From Parapristionchus giblindavisi (lineage: Eukaryota > Nematoda > Chromadorea > Rhabditida > Diplogasteridae), in contig CALSFV010000298.1 of NCBI GenBank assembly GCA_943737045.1, positions 124,001 through 188,000 of the forward strand: 64,000 nucleotides of DNA, written 5' to 3'. Both the position numbers and the translations under genes were made by a program. Below, in pieces: positions 13,918 through 27,100 of this stretch. Below the pieces are notes generated by a model. That model saw only the letters and a program-made list of their open reading frames with translations. It was not told where the DNA came from and searched no databases. Numbering within the stretch: position 1 is the stretch's first letter; the number at the start of each line of letters is the position of its first letter.

Positions 13918-16900
13918 TTAATTCGGCTGAAGTGGCCGTTGTTCAACATGGGAACGTGCAAAATACTCAGAATTTTTTGCTCTTTCGTTTGGTATATGAC
14001 ACGCTGGGTCTAGCAGAAAATTTTTCATTTCAGGTAATCTTTTGGTCTTATCAGAGTGAAAGCTACTTTTGTACTTTGGGCATTGTGCAATCAACACAAG
14101 ACTACAGTTTGACATGAACTGAAGTGTAGATTATTCAGAATTTTTTGCTCTTTCACGTGGTATATGCTACGATAAGTTTCGATAAAGCATTGACGTGTCA
14201 CGAATTCTTTATTGCCAAAAATGCATAATTCAATTTTGTTAATTCGGCTGAAGTGGCCGTTGTTCAACATGGGAACGTGCAAAATACTCAGAATTTTTTG
14301 CTCTTTCGTTTGGTATATGACACGCTGGGTCTAGCAGAAAATTTTTCATTTCAGGTAATCTTTTGGTCTTATCAGAGTGAAAGCTACTTTTGTACTTTGG
14401 GCATTGTGCAATCAACACAAGACTACAGTTTGACATGAACTGAAGTGTAGATTATTCAGAATTTTTTGCTCTTTCACGTGGTATATGCTACGATAAGTTT
14501 CGATAAAGCATTGACGTGTCACGAATTCTTTATTGCCAAAAATGCATAATTCAATTTTGTTAATTCGGCTGAAGTGGCCGTTGTTCAACATGGGAACGTG
14601 CAAAATACTCAGATTTTTTTGCTCTTTCGTTTGGTATATGACACGCTGGGTCTAGCAGAAAATTTTTCATTTCAGGTAATCTTTGGGTCTTATCAGAGTG
14701 AAAGCTACTTTTGTACTTTGGGCATTGCGCAATCAACACAAGACTGCAGTTTGACATGAACTGAAGTGTAGATTATTCAGAATTTTTTACTCTTTCACGT
14801 GGTATATGCTACGATAAGTTTCGATAAAGCATTGACGTGTCACGAATTCTTTATTGCCAAAAATGCATAATCCAATTTTGTTAATTCGGCTAAAGTGGCC
14901 ATTGTTCAACACGGGAACGTGCAAAATACTCAGAATTTTTTGCTCTTTCGTTTGGTATATGACACGCTGGGTCTAGCACAAAATTTTTCATTTCAGGCAA
15001 TCTTTTGGTCTTATCAGAGTGAAAGCTACTTTTGTACTTTGGGCATTGTGCAATCAACACAAGACTACAGTTTGACATGAACTGAAGTGTAGATTATTCA
15101 GAATTTTTTGCTCTTTCACGTGGTATATGCTACGATAAGTTTCGATAAAGCATTGACGTGTCACGAATTCTTTATTGCCAAAAATGCATAATTCAATTTT
15201 GTTAATTCTGCTGAAGTGGCCGTTGTTCAACATGGGAACGTGCAAAATACTCAGAATTTTTTGCTCTTTCGTTTGGTATATGACACGCTGGGTCTAGCAG
15301 AAAATTTTTCATTTCAGGTAATCTTTTGGTCTTATCAGAGTGAAAGCTACTTTTGTACTTTGGGCATTGTGCAATCAACACAAGACTACAGTTTGACATG
15401 AACTGAAGTGTAGATTATTCAGAATTTTTTGCTCTTTCACGTGGTATATGCTACGATAAGTTTCGATAAAGCATTGACGTGTCACGAATTCTTTATTGCC
15501 AAAAATGCATAATCCAATTTTGTTAATTCGGCTGAAGTGGCCGTTGTTCAACATGGGAACGTGCAAAATACTCAGAATTTTTTGCTCTTTCGTTTGGTAT
15601 ATGACATGCTGGGTCTAGCAGAAAATTTTTCATTTCAGGTAATCTTTTGGTCTTATCAGAGTGAAAGCTACTTTTGTACTTTGGGCATTGTGCAATCAAC
15701 ACAAGACTACAGTTTGACATGAACTGAAGTGTAGATTATTCAGAATTTTTTGCTCTTTCACGTGGTATATGCTACGATAAGTTTCGATAAAGCATTGACG
15801 TGTCACGAATTCTTTATTGCCAAAAATGCATAATTCAATTTTGTTAATTCGGCTGAAGTGGCCGTTGTTCAACATGGGAACGTGCAAAATACTCAGAATT
15901 TTTTGCTCTTTCGTTTGGTATATGACACGCTGGGTCTAGCAGAAAATTTTTCATTTCAGGTAATCTTTTGGTCTTATCAGAGTGAAAGCTACTTTTGTAC
16001 TTTGGGCATTGTCGAATCAACACAAGACTACAGTTTGACATGAACTGAAGTGTAGATTATTCAGAATTTTTTGCTCTTTCACGTGGTATATGCTACGATA
16101 AGTTTCGATAAAGCATTGACGTGTCACGAATTCTTTATTGCCAAAAATGCATAATTCAATTTTGTTAATTCGGCTGAAGTGGCTGTTGTTCAACATGGGA
16201 ACGTGCAAAATACTCAGAATTTTTTGCTCTTTCGTTTGGTATATGACACGCTGGGTCTAGCAGAAAATTTTTCATTTCAGGTAATCTTTTGGTCTTATCA
16301 GAGTGAAAGCTACTTTTGTACTTTGGGCATTGTGGAATCAACACAAGACTACAGTTTGACATGAACTGAAGTGTAGATTATTCAGAATTTTTTGCTCTTT
16401 CACGTGGTATATGCTACGATAAGTTTCGATAAAGCATTGACGTGTCACGAATTCTTTATTGCCAAAAATGCATAATTCAAGTTTGTTAATTCGGCTGAAG
16501 TGGCTGTTGTTCAACATGGGAACGTGCAAAATACTCAGAATTTTTTGCTCTTTCGTTTGGTATATGACACGCTGGGTCTAGCAGAAAATTTTTCATTTCA
16601 GGTAATCTTTTGGTCTTATCAGAGTGAAAGCTACTTTTGTACTTTGGGCATTGTGGAATCAACACAAGACTACAGTTTGACATGAACTGAAGTGTAGATT
16701 ATTCAGAATTTGTTGCTCTTTCACGTGGTATATGCTACGATAAGTTTCGATAAAGCATTGACGTGTCACGAATTCTTTATTGCCAAAAATGCATAATTCA
16801 ATTTTGTTAATTCGGCTGAAGTGGCCGTTGTTCAACATGGGAACGTGCAAAATACTCAGAATTTTTTGCTCTTTCGTTTGGTATATGACATGCTGGGTCT

Positions 16901-19900
16901 AGCAGAAAATTTTTCATTTCAGGTAATCTTTTGGTCTTATCAGAGTGAAAGCTACTTTTGTACTTTGGGCATTGTGCAATCAACACAAGACTACAGTTTG
17001 ACATGAACTGAAGTGTAGATTATTCAGAATTTTTTGCTCTTTCACGTGGTATATGCTACGATAAGTTTCGATAAAGCATTGACGTGTCACGAATTCTTTA
17101 TTGCCAAAAATGCATAATTCAATTTTGTTAATTCGGCTGAAGTGGCCGTTGTTCAACATGGGAACGTGCAAAATACTCAGAATTTTTTGCTCTTTCGTTT
17201 GGTATATGACATGCTGGGTCTAGCAGAAAATTTTTCATTTCAGGTAATCTTTTGGTCTTATCAGAGTGAAAGCTACTTTTGTACTTTGGGCATTGTGCAA
17301 TCAACACAAGACTACAGTTTGACATGAACTGAAGTGTAGATTATTCAGAATTTTTTGCTCTTTCACGTGGTATATGCTACGATAAGTTTCGATAAAGCAT
17401 TGACGTGTCACGAATTCTTTATTGCCAAAAATGCATAATTCAATTTTGTTAATTCGGCTGAAGTGGCCGTTGTTCAACATGGGAACGTGCAAAATACTCA
17501 GAATTTTTTGCTCTTTCGTTTGGTATATGACACGCTGGGTCTAGCAGAAAATTTTTCATTTCAGGTAATCTTTGGGTCTTATCAGAGTGAAAGCTACTTT
17601 TGTACTTTGGGCATTGTGCAATCAACACAAGACTACAGTTTGACATGAACTGAAGTGTAGATTATTCAGAATTTTTTGCTCTTTCACGTGGTATATGCTA
17701 CGATAAGTTTCGATAAAGCATTGACGTGTCACGAATTCTTTATTGCCAAAAATGCATAATTCAATTTTGTTAATTCGGCTGAAGTGGCCGTTGTTCAACA
17801 TGGGAACGTGCAAAATACTCAGAATTTTTTGCTCTTTCGTTTGGTATATGACACGCTGGGTCTAGCAGAAAATTTTTCATTTCAGGTAATCTTTTGGTCT
17901 TATCAGAGTGAAAGCTACTTTTGTACTTTGGGCATTGTGCAATCAACACAAGACTACAGTTTGACATGAACTGAAGTGTAGATTATTCAGAATTTTTTGC
18001 TCTTTCACGTGGTATATGCTACGATAAGTTTCGATAAAGCATTGACGTGTCACGAATTCTTTATTGCCAAAAATGCATAATTCAATTTTGTTAATTCGGC
18101 TGAAGTGGCCGTTGTTCAACATGGGAACGTGCAAAATACTCAGAATTTTTTGCTCTTTCGTTTGGTATATGACACGCTGGGTCTAGCAGAAAATTTTTCA
18201 TTTCAGGTAATCTTTTGGTCTTATCAGAGTGAAAGCTACTTTTGTACTTTGGGCATTGTGGAATCAACACAAGACTACAGTTTGACATGAACTGAAGTGT
18301 AGATTATTCAGAATTTTTTGCTCTTTCACGTGGTATATGCTACGATAAGTTTCGATAAAGCATTGACGTGTCACGAATTCTTTATTGCCAAAAATGCATA
18401 ATTCAATTTTGTTAATTCGGCTGAAGTGGCCGTTGTTCAACATGGGAACGTGCAAAATACTCAGAATTTTTTGCTCTTTCGTTTGGTATATGACACGCTG
18501 GGTCTAGCAGAAAATTTTTCATTTCAGGTAATCTTTTGGTCTTATCAGAGTGAAAGCTACTTTTGTACTTTGGGCATTGTGCAATCAACACAAGACTACA
18601 GTTTGACATGAACTGAAGTGTAGATTATTCAGAATTTTTTGCTCTTTCACGTGGTATATGCTACGATAAGTTTCGATAAAACATTGACGTGTCACGAATT
18701 CTTTATTGCCAAAAATGCATAATTCAATTTTGTTAATTCGGCTGAAGTGGCCGTTGTTCAACATGGGAACGTGCAAAATACTCAGAATTTTTTGCTCTTT
18801 CGTTTGGTATATGACACGCTGGTTCTAGCAGAAAATTTTTCATTTCAGGTAATCGTTTGGTCTTATCAGAGTGAGAGCTACTTTTGTACTTTGGGCATTG
18901 TGCAATCAACACAAGACTACAGTTTGACATGAACTGAAGTGTAGATTATTCAGAATTTTTTGCTCTTTCACGTGGTATATGCTACGATAAGTTTCGATAA
19001 AGCATTGACGTGTCACGAATTCTTTATTGCCAAAAATGCATAATTCAATTTTGTTAATTCGGCTGAAGTGGCCGTTGTTCAACATGGGAATGTGCAAAAT
19101 ACTCAGAATTTTTTGCTCTTTCGTTTGGTATATGACACGCTGGGTCTAGCAGAAAATTTTTCATTTCAGGTAATCTTTTGGTCTTATCAGAGTGAAAGCT
19201 ACTTTTGTACTTTGGGCATTGTGGAATCAACACAAGACTACAGTTTGACATGAACTGAAGTGTAGATTATTCAGAATTTTTTGCTCTTTCACGTGGTATA
19301 TGCTACGATAAGTTTCGATAAAGCATTGACGTGTCACGAATTCTTTATTGCCAAAAATGCATAATTCAATTTTGTTAATTCGGCTGAAGTGGCCGTTGTT
19401 CAACATGGGAACGTGCAAAATACTCAGAATTTTTTGCTCTTTCGTTTGGTATATGACACGCTGGTTCTAGCAGAAAATTTTTCATTTCAGGTAATCTTTG
19501 GGTCTTATCAGAGTGAGAGCTACTTTTGTACTTTGGGCATTGTGGAATCAACACAAGACTACAGTTTGACATGAACTGAAGTGTAGATTATTCAGAATTT
19601 TTTGCTCTTTCACGTGGTATATGCTACGATAAGTTTCGATAAAGCATTGACGTGTCACGAATTCTTTATTGCCAAAAATGCATAATTCAATTTTGTTAAT
19701 TCGGCTGAAGTGGCCGTTGTTCAACATGGGAATGTGCAAAATACTCAGAATTTTTTGCTCTTTCGTTTGGTATATGACACGCTGGGTCTAGCAGAAAATT
19801 TTTCATTTCAGGTAATCTTTTGGTCTTATCAGAGTGAAAGCTACTTTTGTACTTTGGGCATTGTGGAATCAACACAAGACTACAGTTTGACATGAACTGA

Positions 19901-20979
19901 AGTGTAGATTATTCAGAATTTTTTGCTCTTTCACGTGGTATATGCTACGATAAGTTTCGATAAAGCATTGACGTGTCACGAATTGTTTATTGCCAAAAAT
20001 GCATAATTCAATTTTGTTAATTCGGCTGAAGTGGCCGTTGTTCAACATGGGAACGTGCAAAATACTCAGAATTTTTTGCTCTTTCGTTTGGTATATGACA
20101 CGCTGGGTCTAGCAGAAAATTTTTCATTTCAGGTAATCTTTTGGTCTTATCAGAGTGAAAGCTACTTTTGTACTTTGGGCATTATGCAATCAACACAAGA
20201 CTACAGTTTGACATGAACTGAAGTGTAGATCATTCAGAATTTTTTGCTCTTTCACGTGGTATATGCTACGATAAGTTTCGATAAAGCATTGACGTGTCAC
20301 GAATTCTTTATTGCCAAAAATGCATAATTCAATTTTGTTAATTCGGCTGAAGTGGCCGTTGTTCAACATGGGAACGTGCAAAATACTCAGAATTTTTTGC
20401 TCTTTCGTTTGGTATATGACACGCTGGGTCTAGCAGAAAATTTTTCATTTCAGGTAATCTTTGGGTCTTATCAGAGTGAGAGCTACTTTTGTACTTTGGG
20501 CATTGTGGAATCAACACAAGACTACAGTTTGACATGAACTGAAGTGTAGATTATTCAGAATTTTTTGCTCTTTCACGTGGTATATGCTACGATAAGTTTC
20601 GATAAAGCATTGACGTGTCACGAATTCTTTATTGCCAAAAATGCATAATTCAATTTTGTTAATTCGGCTGAAGTGGCCGTTGTTCAACATGGGAATGTGC
20701 AAAATACTCAGAATTTTTTGCTCTTTCGTTTGGTATATGACACGCTGGGTCTAGCAGAAAATTTTTCATTTCAGGTAATCTTTTGGTCTTATCAGAGTGA
20801 AAGCTACTTTTGTACTTTGGGCATTGTGGAATCAACACAAGACTACAGTTTGACATGAACTGAAGTGTAGATTATTCAGAATTTTTTGCTCTTTCACGTG
20901 GTATATGCTACGATAAGTTTCGATAAAGCATTGACGTGTCACGAATTCTTTATTGCCAAAAATGCATAATTCAATTTTG

Positions 20980-22905
20980 TTAATTCGGCTGAAGTGGCCG
21001 TTGTTCAACATGGGAACGTGCAAAATACTCAGAATTTTTTGCTCTTTCGTTTGGTATATGACACGCTGGGTCTAGCAGAAAATTTTTCATTTCAGGTAAT
21101 CTTTTGGTCTTATCAGAGTGAAAGCTACTTTTGTACTTTGGGCATTGTGGAATCAACACAAGACTACAGTTTGACATGAACTGAAGTGTAGATTATTCAG
21201 AATTTTTTGCTCTTTCACGTGGTATATGCTACGATAAGTTTCGATAAAGCATTGACGTGTCACGAATTGTTTATTGCCAAAAATGCATAATTCAATTTTG
21301 TTAATTCGGCTGAAGTGGCCGTTGTTCAACATGGGAACGTGCAAAATACTCAGAATTTTTTGCTCTTTCGTTTGGTATATGACACGCTGGGTCTAGCAGA
21401 AAATTTTTCATTTCAGGTAATCTTTTGGTCTTATCAGAGTGAAAGCTACTTTTGTACTTTGGGCATTATGCAATCAACACAAGACTACAGTTTGACATGA
21501 ACTGAAGTGTAGATCATTCAGAATTTTTTGCTCTTTCACGTGGTATATGCTACGATAAGTTTCGATAAAGCATTGACGTGTCACGAATTCTTTATTGCCA
21601 AAAATGCATAATTCAATTTTGTTAATTCGGCTGAAGTGGCCGTTGTTCAACATGGGAACGTGCAAAATACTCAGAATTTTTTGCTCTTTCGTTTGGTATA
21701 TGACACGCTGGGTCTAGCAGAAAATTTTTCATTTCAGGTAATCTTTTGGTCTTATCAGAGTGAAAGCTACTTTTGTACTTTGGGCATTGTGGAATCAACA
21801 CAAGACTACAGTTTGACATGAACTGAAGTGTAGATTATTCAGAATTTTTTGCTCTTTCACGTGGTATATGCTACGATAAGTTTCGATAAAGCATTGACGT
21901 GTCACGAATTGTTTATTGCCAAAAATGCATAATTCAATTTTGTTAATTCGGCTGAAGTGGCCGTTGTTCAACATGGGAACGTGCAAAATACTCAGAATTT
22001 TTTGCTCTTTCGTTTGGTATATGACACGCTGGGTCTAGCAGAAAATTTTTCATTTCAGGTAATCTTTTGGTCTTATCAGAGTGAAAGCTACTTTTGTACT
22101 TTGGGCATTATGCAATCAACACAAGACTACAGTTTGACATGAACTGAAGTGTAGATCATTCAGAATTTTTTGCTCTTTCACGTGGTATATGCTACGATAA
22201 GTTTCGATAAAGCATTGACGTGTCACGAATTCTTTATTGCCAAAAATGCATAATTCAATTTTGTTAATTCGGCTGAAGTGGCCGTTGTTCAACATGGGGA
22301 CGTGCAAAATACTCAGAATTTTTTGCTCTTTCGTTTGGTATATGACACGCTGGGTCTAGCAGAAAATTTTTCATTTCAGGTAATCTTTTGGTCTTATCAG
22401 AGTGAAAGCTACTTTTGTACTTTGGGCATTGTGGAATCAACACAAGACTACAGTTTGACATGAACTGAAGTGTAGATTATTCAGAATTTTTTGCTCTTTC
22501 ACGTGGTATATGCTACGATAAGTTTCGATAAAGCATTGACGTGTCACGAATTGTTTATTGCCAAAAATGCATAATTCAATTTTGTTAATTCGGCTGAAGT
22601 GGCCGTTGTTCAACATGGGAACGTGCAAAATACTCAGAATTTTTTGCTCTTTCGTTTGGTATATGACACGCTGGGTCTAGCAGAAAATTTTTCATTTCAG
22701 GTAATCTTTTGGTCTTATCAGAGTGAAAGCTACTTTTGTACTTTGGGCATTATGCAATCAACACAAGACTACAGTTTGACATGAACTGAAGTGTAGATTA
22801 TTCAGAATTTTTTGCTCTTTCACGTGGTATATGCTACGATAAGTTTCGATAAAGCATTGACGTGTCACGAATTCTTTATTGCCAAAAATGCATAATTCAA
22901 TTTTG
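20980..22905. repeat. Dimeric higher-order repeat tract (3 x 642 bp)
   Basis: Two monomer types alternate. One carries GTGGAATC with ACGAATTGTTTATT in the following half; the other carries ATTATGCAATC and usually AGATCATTCAG. The pair repeats at 642-bp spacing (ATTATGCAATC near 21,468, 22,110 and 22,752). A single upstream pair lies at about 20,184 and a downstream relic at about 23,394, showing the edges of the dimer expansion. Confidence 0.85.
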
Positions 22906-24189
22906 TTAATTCGGCTGAAGTGGCCGTTGTTCAACATGGGAACGTGCAAAATACTCAGAATTTTTTGCTCTTTCGTTTGGTATATGACACGCTGGGTCTA
23001 GCAGAAAATTTTTCATTTCAGGTAATCTTTTGGTCTTATCAGAGTGAAAGCTACTTTTGTACTTTGGGCATTGTGCAATCAACACAAGACTATAGTTTGA
23101 CATGAACTGAAGTGTAGATTATTCAGAATTTTTTGCTCTTTCACGTGGTATATGCTACGATAAGTTTCGATAAAGCATTGACGTGTCACGAATTCTTTAT
23201 TGCCAAAAATGCAAAATTCAATTTTGTTAATTCGGCTGAAGTGGCCGTTGTTCAACATGGGAACGTGCAAAATACTCAGAATTTTTTGCTCTTTCGTTTG
23301 GTATATGACACGCTGGGTCTAGCAGAAAATTTTTCATTTCAGGTAATCTTTTGGTCTTATCAGAGTGAAAGCTACTTTTGTACTTTGGGCATTATGCAAT
23401 CAACACAAGACTACAGTTTGACATGAACTGAAGTGTAGATCATTCAGAATTTTTTGCTCTTTCACGTGGTATATGCTACGATAAGTTTCGATAAAGCATT
23501 GACGTGTCACGAATTCTTTATTGCCAAAAATGCATAATTCAATTTTGTTAATTCGGCTGAAGTGGCCGTTGTTCAACATGGGAACGTGCAAAATACTCGG
23601 AATTTTTTGCTCTTTCGTTTGGTATATGATACGCTGGGTCTAGCAGAAAATTTTTCATTTCAGGTAATCTTTTGGTCTTATCAGAGTGAAAGCTACTTTT
23701 GTACTTTGGGCATTGTGCAATCAACACAAGACTACAGTTTGACATGAACTGAAGTGTAGATTATTCAGAATTTTTTGCTCTTTCACGTGGTATATGCTAC
23801 GATAAGTTTCGATAAAGCATTGACGTGTCACGAATTCTTTATTGCCAAAAATGCATAATTCAATTTTGTTAATTCGGCTGAAGTGGCCGTTGTTCAACAT
23901 GGGAACGTGCAAAATACTCAGAATTTTTTGCTCTTTCGTTTGGTATATGACACGCTGGGTCTAGCAGAAAATTTTTCATTTCAGGTAATCTTTTGGTCTT
24001 ATCAGAGTGAAAGCTACTTTTGTACTTTGGGCATTGTGCAATCAACACAAGACTACAGTTTGACATGAACTGAAGTGTAGATTATTCAGAATTTTTTGCT
24101 CTTTCACGTGGTATATGCTACGATAAGTTTCGATAAAGCATTGACGTGTCACGAATTCTTTATTGCCAAAAATGCATAATTCAATTTTG

Positions 24190-27100
24190 TTAATTCGGCT
24201 GAAGTGGCCGTTGTTCAACATGGGAACGTGCAAAATACTCAGAATTTTTTGCTCTTTCGTTTGGTATATGACACGCTGGGTCTAGCAGAAAATTTTTCAT
24301 TTCAGGTAATCTTTTGGTCTTATCAGAGTGAAAGCTACTTTTGTACTTTGGGCATTGTCGAATCAACACAAGACTACAGTTTGACATGAACTGAAGTGTA
24401 GATTATTCAGAATTTTTTGCTCTTTCACGTGGTATATGCTACGATAAGTTTCGATAAAGCATTGACGTGTCACGAATTCTTTATTGCCAAAAATGCATAA
24501 TTCAATTTTGTTAATTCGGCTGAAGTGGCCGTTGTTCAACATGGGAACGTGCAAAATACTCAGATTTTTTTGCTCTTTCGTTTGGTATATGACACGCTGG
24601 GTCTAGCAGAAAATTTTTCATTTCAGGTAATCTTTGGGTCTTATCAGAGTGAAAGCTACTTTTGTACTTTGGGCATTGCGCAATCAACACAAGACTGCAG
24701 TTTGACATGAACTGAAGTGTAGATTATTCAGAATTTTTTACTCTTTCACGTGGTATATGCTACGATAAGTTTCGATAAAGCATTGACGTGTCACGAATTC
24801 TTTATTGCCAAAAATGCATAATCCAATTTTGTTAATTCGGCTGAAGTTGCCGTTGTTCAACATGGGAACGTGCAAAATACTCAGAATTTTTTGCTCTTTC
24901 GTTTGGTATATGACACGCTGGGTCTAGCAGAAAATTTTTCATTTCAGGTAATCTTTTGGTCTTATCAGAGTGAAAGCTACTTTTGTACTTTGGGCATTGT
25001 GCAATCAACACAAGACTACAGTTTGACATGAACTGAAGTGTAGATTATTCAGAATTTTTTGCTCTTTCACGTGGTATATGCTACGATAAGTTTCGATAAA
25101 GCATTGACGTGTCACGAATTCTTTATTGCCAAAAATGCATAATTCAATTTTGTTAATTCTGCTGAAGTGGCCGTTGTTCAACATGGGAACGTGCAAAATA
25201 CTCAGAATTTTTTGCTCTTTCGTTTGGTATATGACACGCTGGGTCTAGCAGAAAATTTTTCATTTCAGGTAATCTTTTGGTCTTATCAGAGTGAAAGCTA
25301 CTTTTGTACTTTGGGCATTGTGCAATCAACACAAGACTACAGTTTGACATGAACTGAAGTGTAGATTATTCAGAATTTTTTGCTCTTTCACGTGGTATAT
25401 GCTACGATAAGTTTCGATAAAGCATTGACGTGTCACGAATTCTTTATTGCCAAAAATGCATAATCCAATTTTGTTAATTCGGCTGAAGTGGCCGTTGTTC
25501 AACATGGGAACGTGCAAAATACTCAGAATTTTTTGCTCTTTCGTTTGGTATATGACACGCTGGGTCTAGCAGAAAATTTTTCATTTCAGGTAATCTTTTG
25601 GTCTTATCAGAGTGAAAGCTACTTTTGTACTTTGGGCATTGTGCAATCAACACAAGACTACAGTTTGACATGAACTGAAGGGTAGATTATTCAGAATTTT
25701 TTGCTCTTTCACGTGGTATATTCTACGATAAGTTTCGATAAAGCATTGACGTGTCACGAATTCTTTATTGCCAAAAATGCATAATTCAATTTTGTTAATT
25801 CGGCTGAAGTGGCCGTTGTTCAACATGGGAACGTGCAAAATACTCAGAATTTTTTGCTCTTTCGTTTGGTATATGACACGCTGGGTCTAGCAGAAAATTT
25901 TTCATTTCAGGTAATCTTTTGGTCTTATCAGAGTGAAAGCTACTTTTGTACTTTGGGCATTGTGCAATCAACACAAGACTACAGTTTGACATGAACTGAA
26001 GTGTAGATTATTCAGAATTTTTTGCTCTTTCACGTGGTATATGCTACGATAAGTTTCGATAAAGCATTGACGTGTCACGAATTCTTTATTGTCAAAAATG
26101 CATAATTCAATTTTGTTAATTCGGCTAAAGTGGCCATTGTTCAACACGGGAACGTGCAAAATACTCAGAATTTTTTGCTCTTTCGTTTGGTATATGACAC
26201 GCTGGGTCTAGCACAAAATTTTTCATTTCAGGCAATCTTTTGGTCTTATCAGAGTGAAAGCTACTTTTGTACTTTGGGCATTGTGCAATCAACACAAGAT
26301 TACAGTTTGACATGAACTGAAGTGTAGATTATTCAGAATTTTTTGCTCTTTCACGTGGTATATGCTACGATAAGTTTCGATAAAGCATTGACGTGTCACG
26401 AATTCTTTATTGTCAAAAATGCATAATTCAATTTTGTTAATTCGGCTGAAGTGGCCGTTGTTCAACATGGGAACGTGCAAAATACTCAGAATTTTTTGCT
26501 CTTTCGTTTGGTATATGACACGCTGGGTCTAGCAGAAAATTTTTCATTTCAGGTAATCTTTTGGTCTTATCAGAGTGAAAGCTACTTTTGTACTTTGGGC
26601 ATTGTGCAATCAACACAAGACTACAGTTTGACATGAACTGAAGTGTAGATTATTCAGAATTTTTTGCTCTTTCACGTGGTATATGCTACGATAAGTTTCG
26701 ATAAAGCATTGACGTGTCACGAATTCTTTATTGCCAAAAATGCATAATTCAATTTTGTTAATTCGGCTGAAGTGGCCGTTGTTCAACATGGGAACGTGCA
26801 AAATACTCAGAATTTTTTGCTCTTTCGTTTGGTATATGACACGCTGGGTCTAGCAGAAAATTTTTCATTTCAGGTAATCTTTTGGTCTTATCAGAGTGAA
26901 AGCTACTTTTGTACTTTGGGCATTGTCGAATCAACACAAGACTACAGTTTGACATGAACTGAAGTGTAGATTATTCAGAATTTTTTGCTCTTTCACGTGG
27001 TATATGCTACGATAAGTTTCGATAAAGCATTGACGTGTCACGAATTCTTTATTGCCAAAAATGCATAATTCAATTTTGTTAATTCGGCTGAAGTGGCCGT

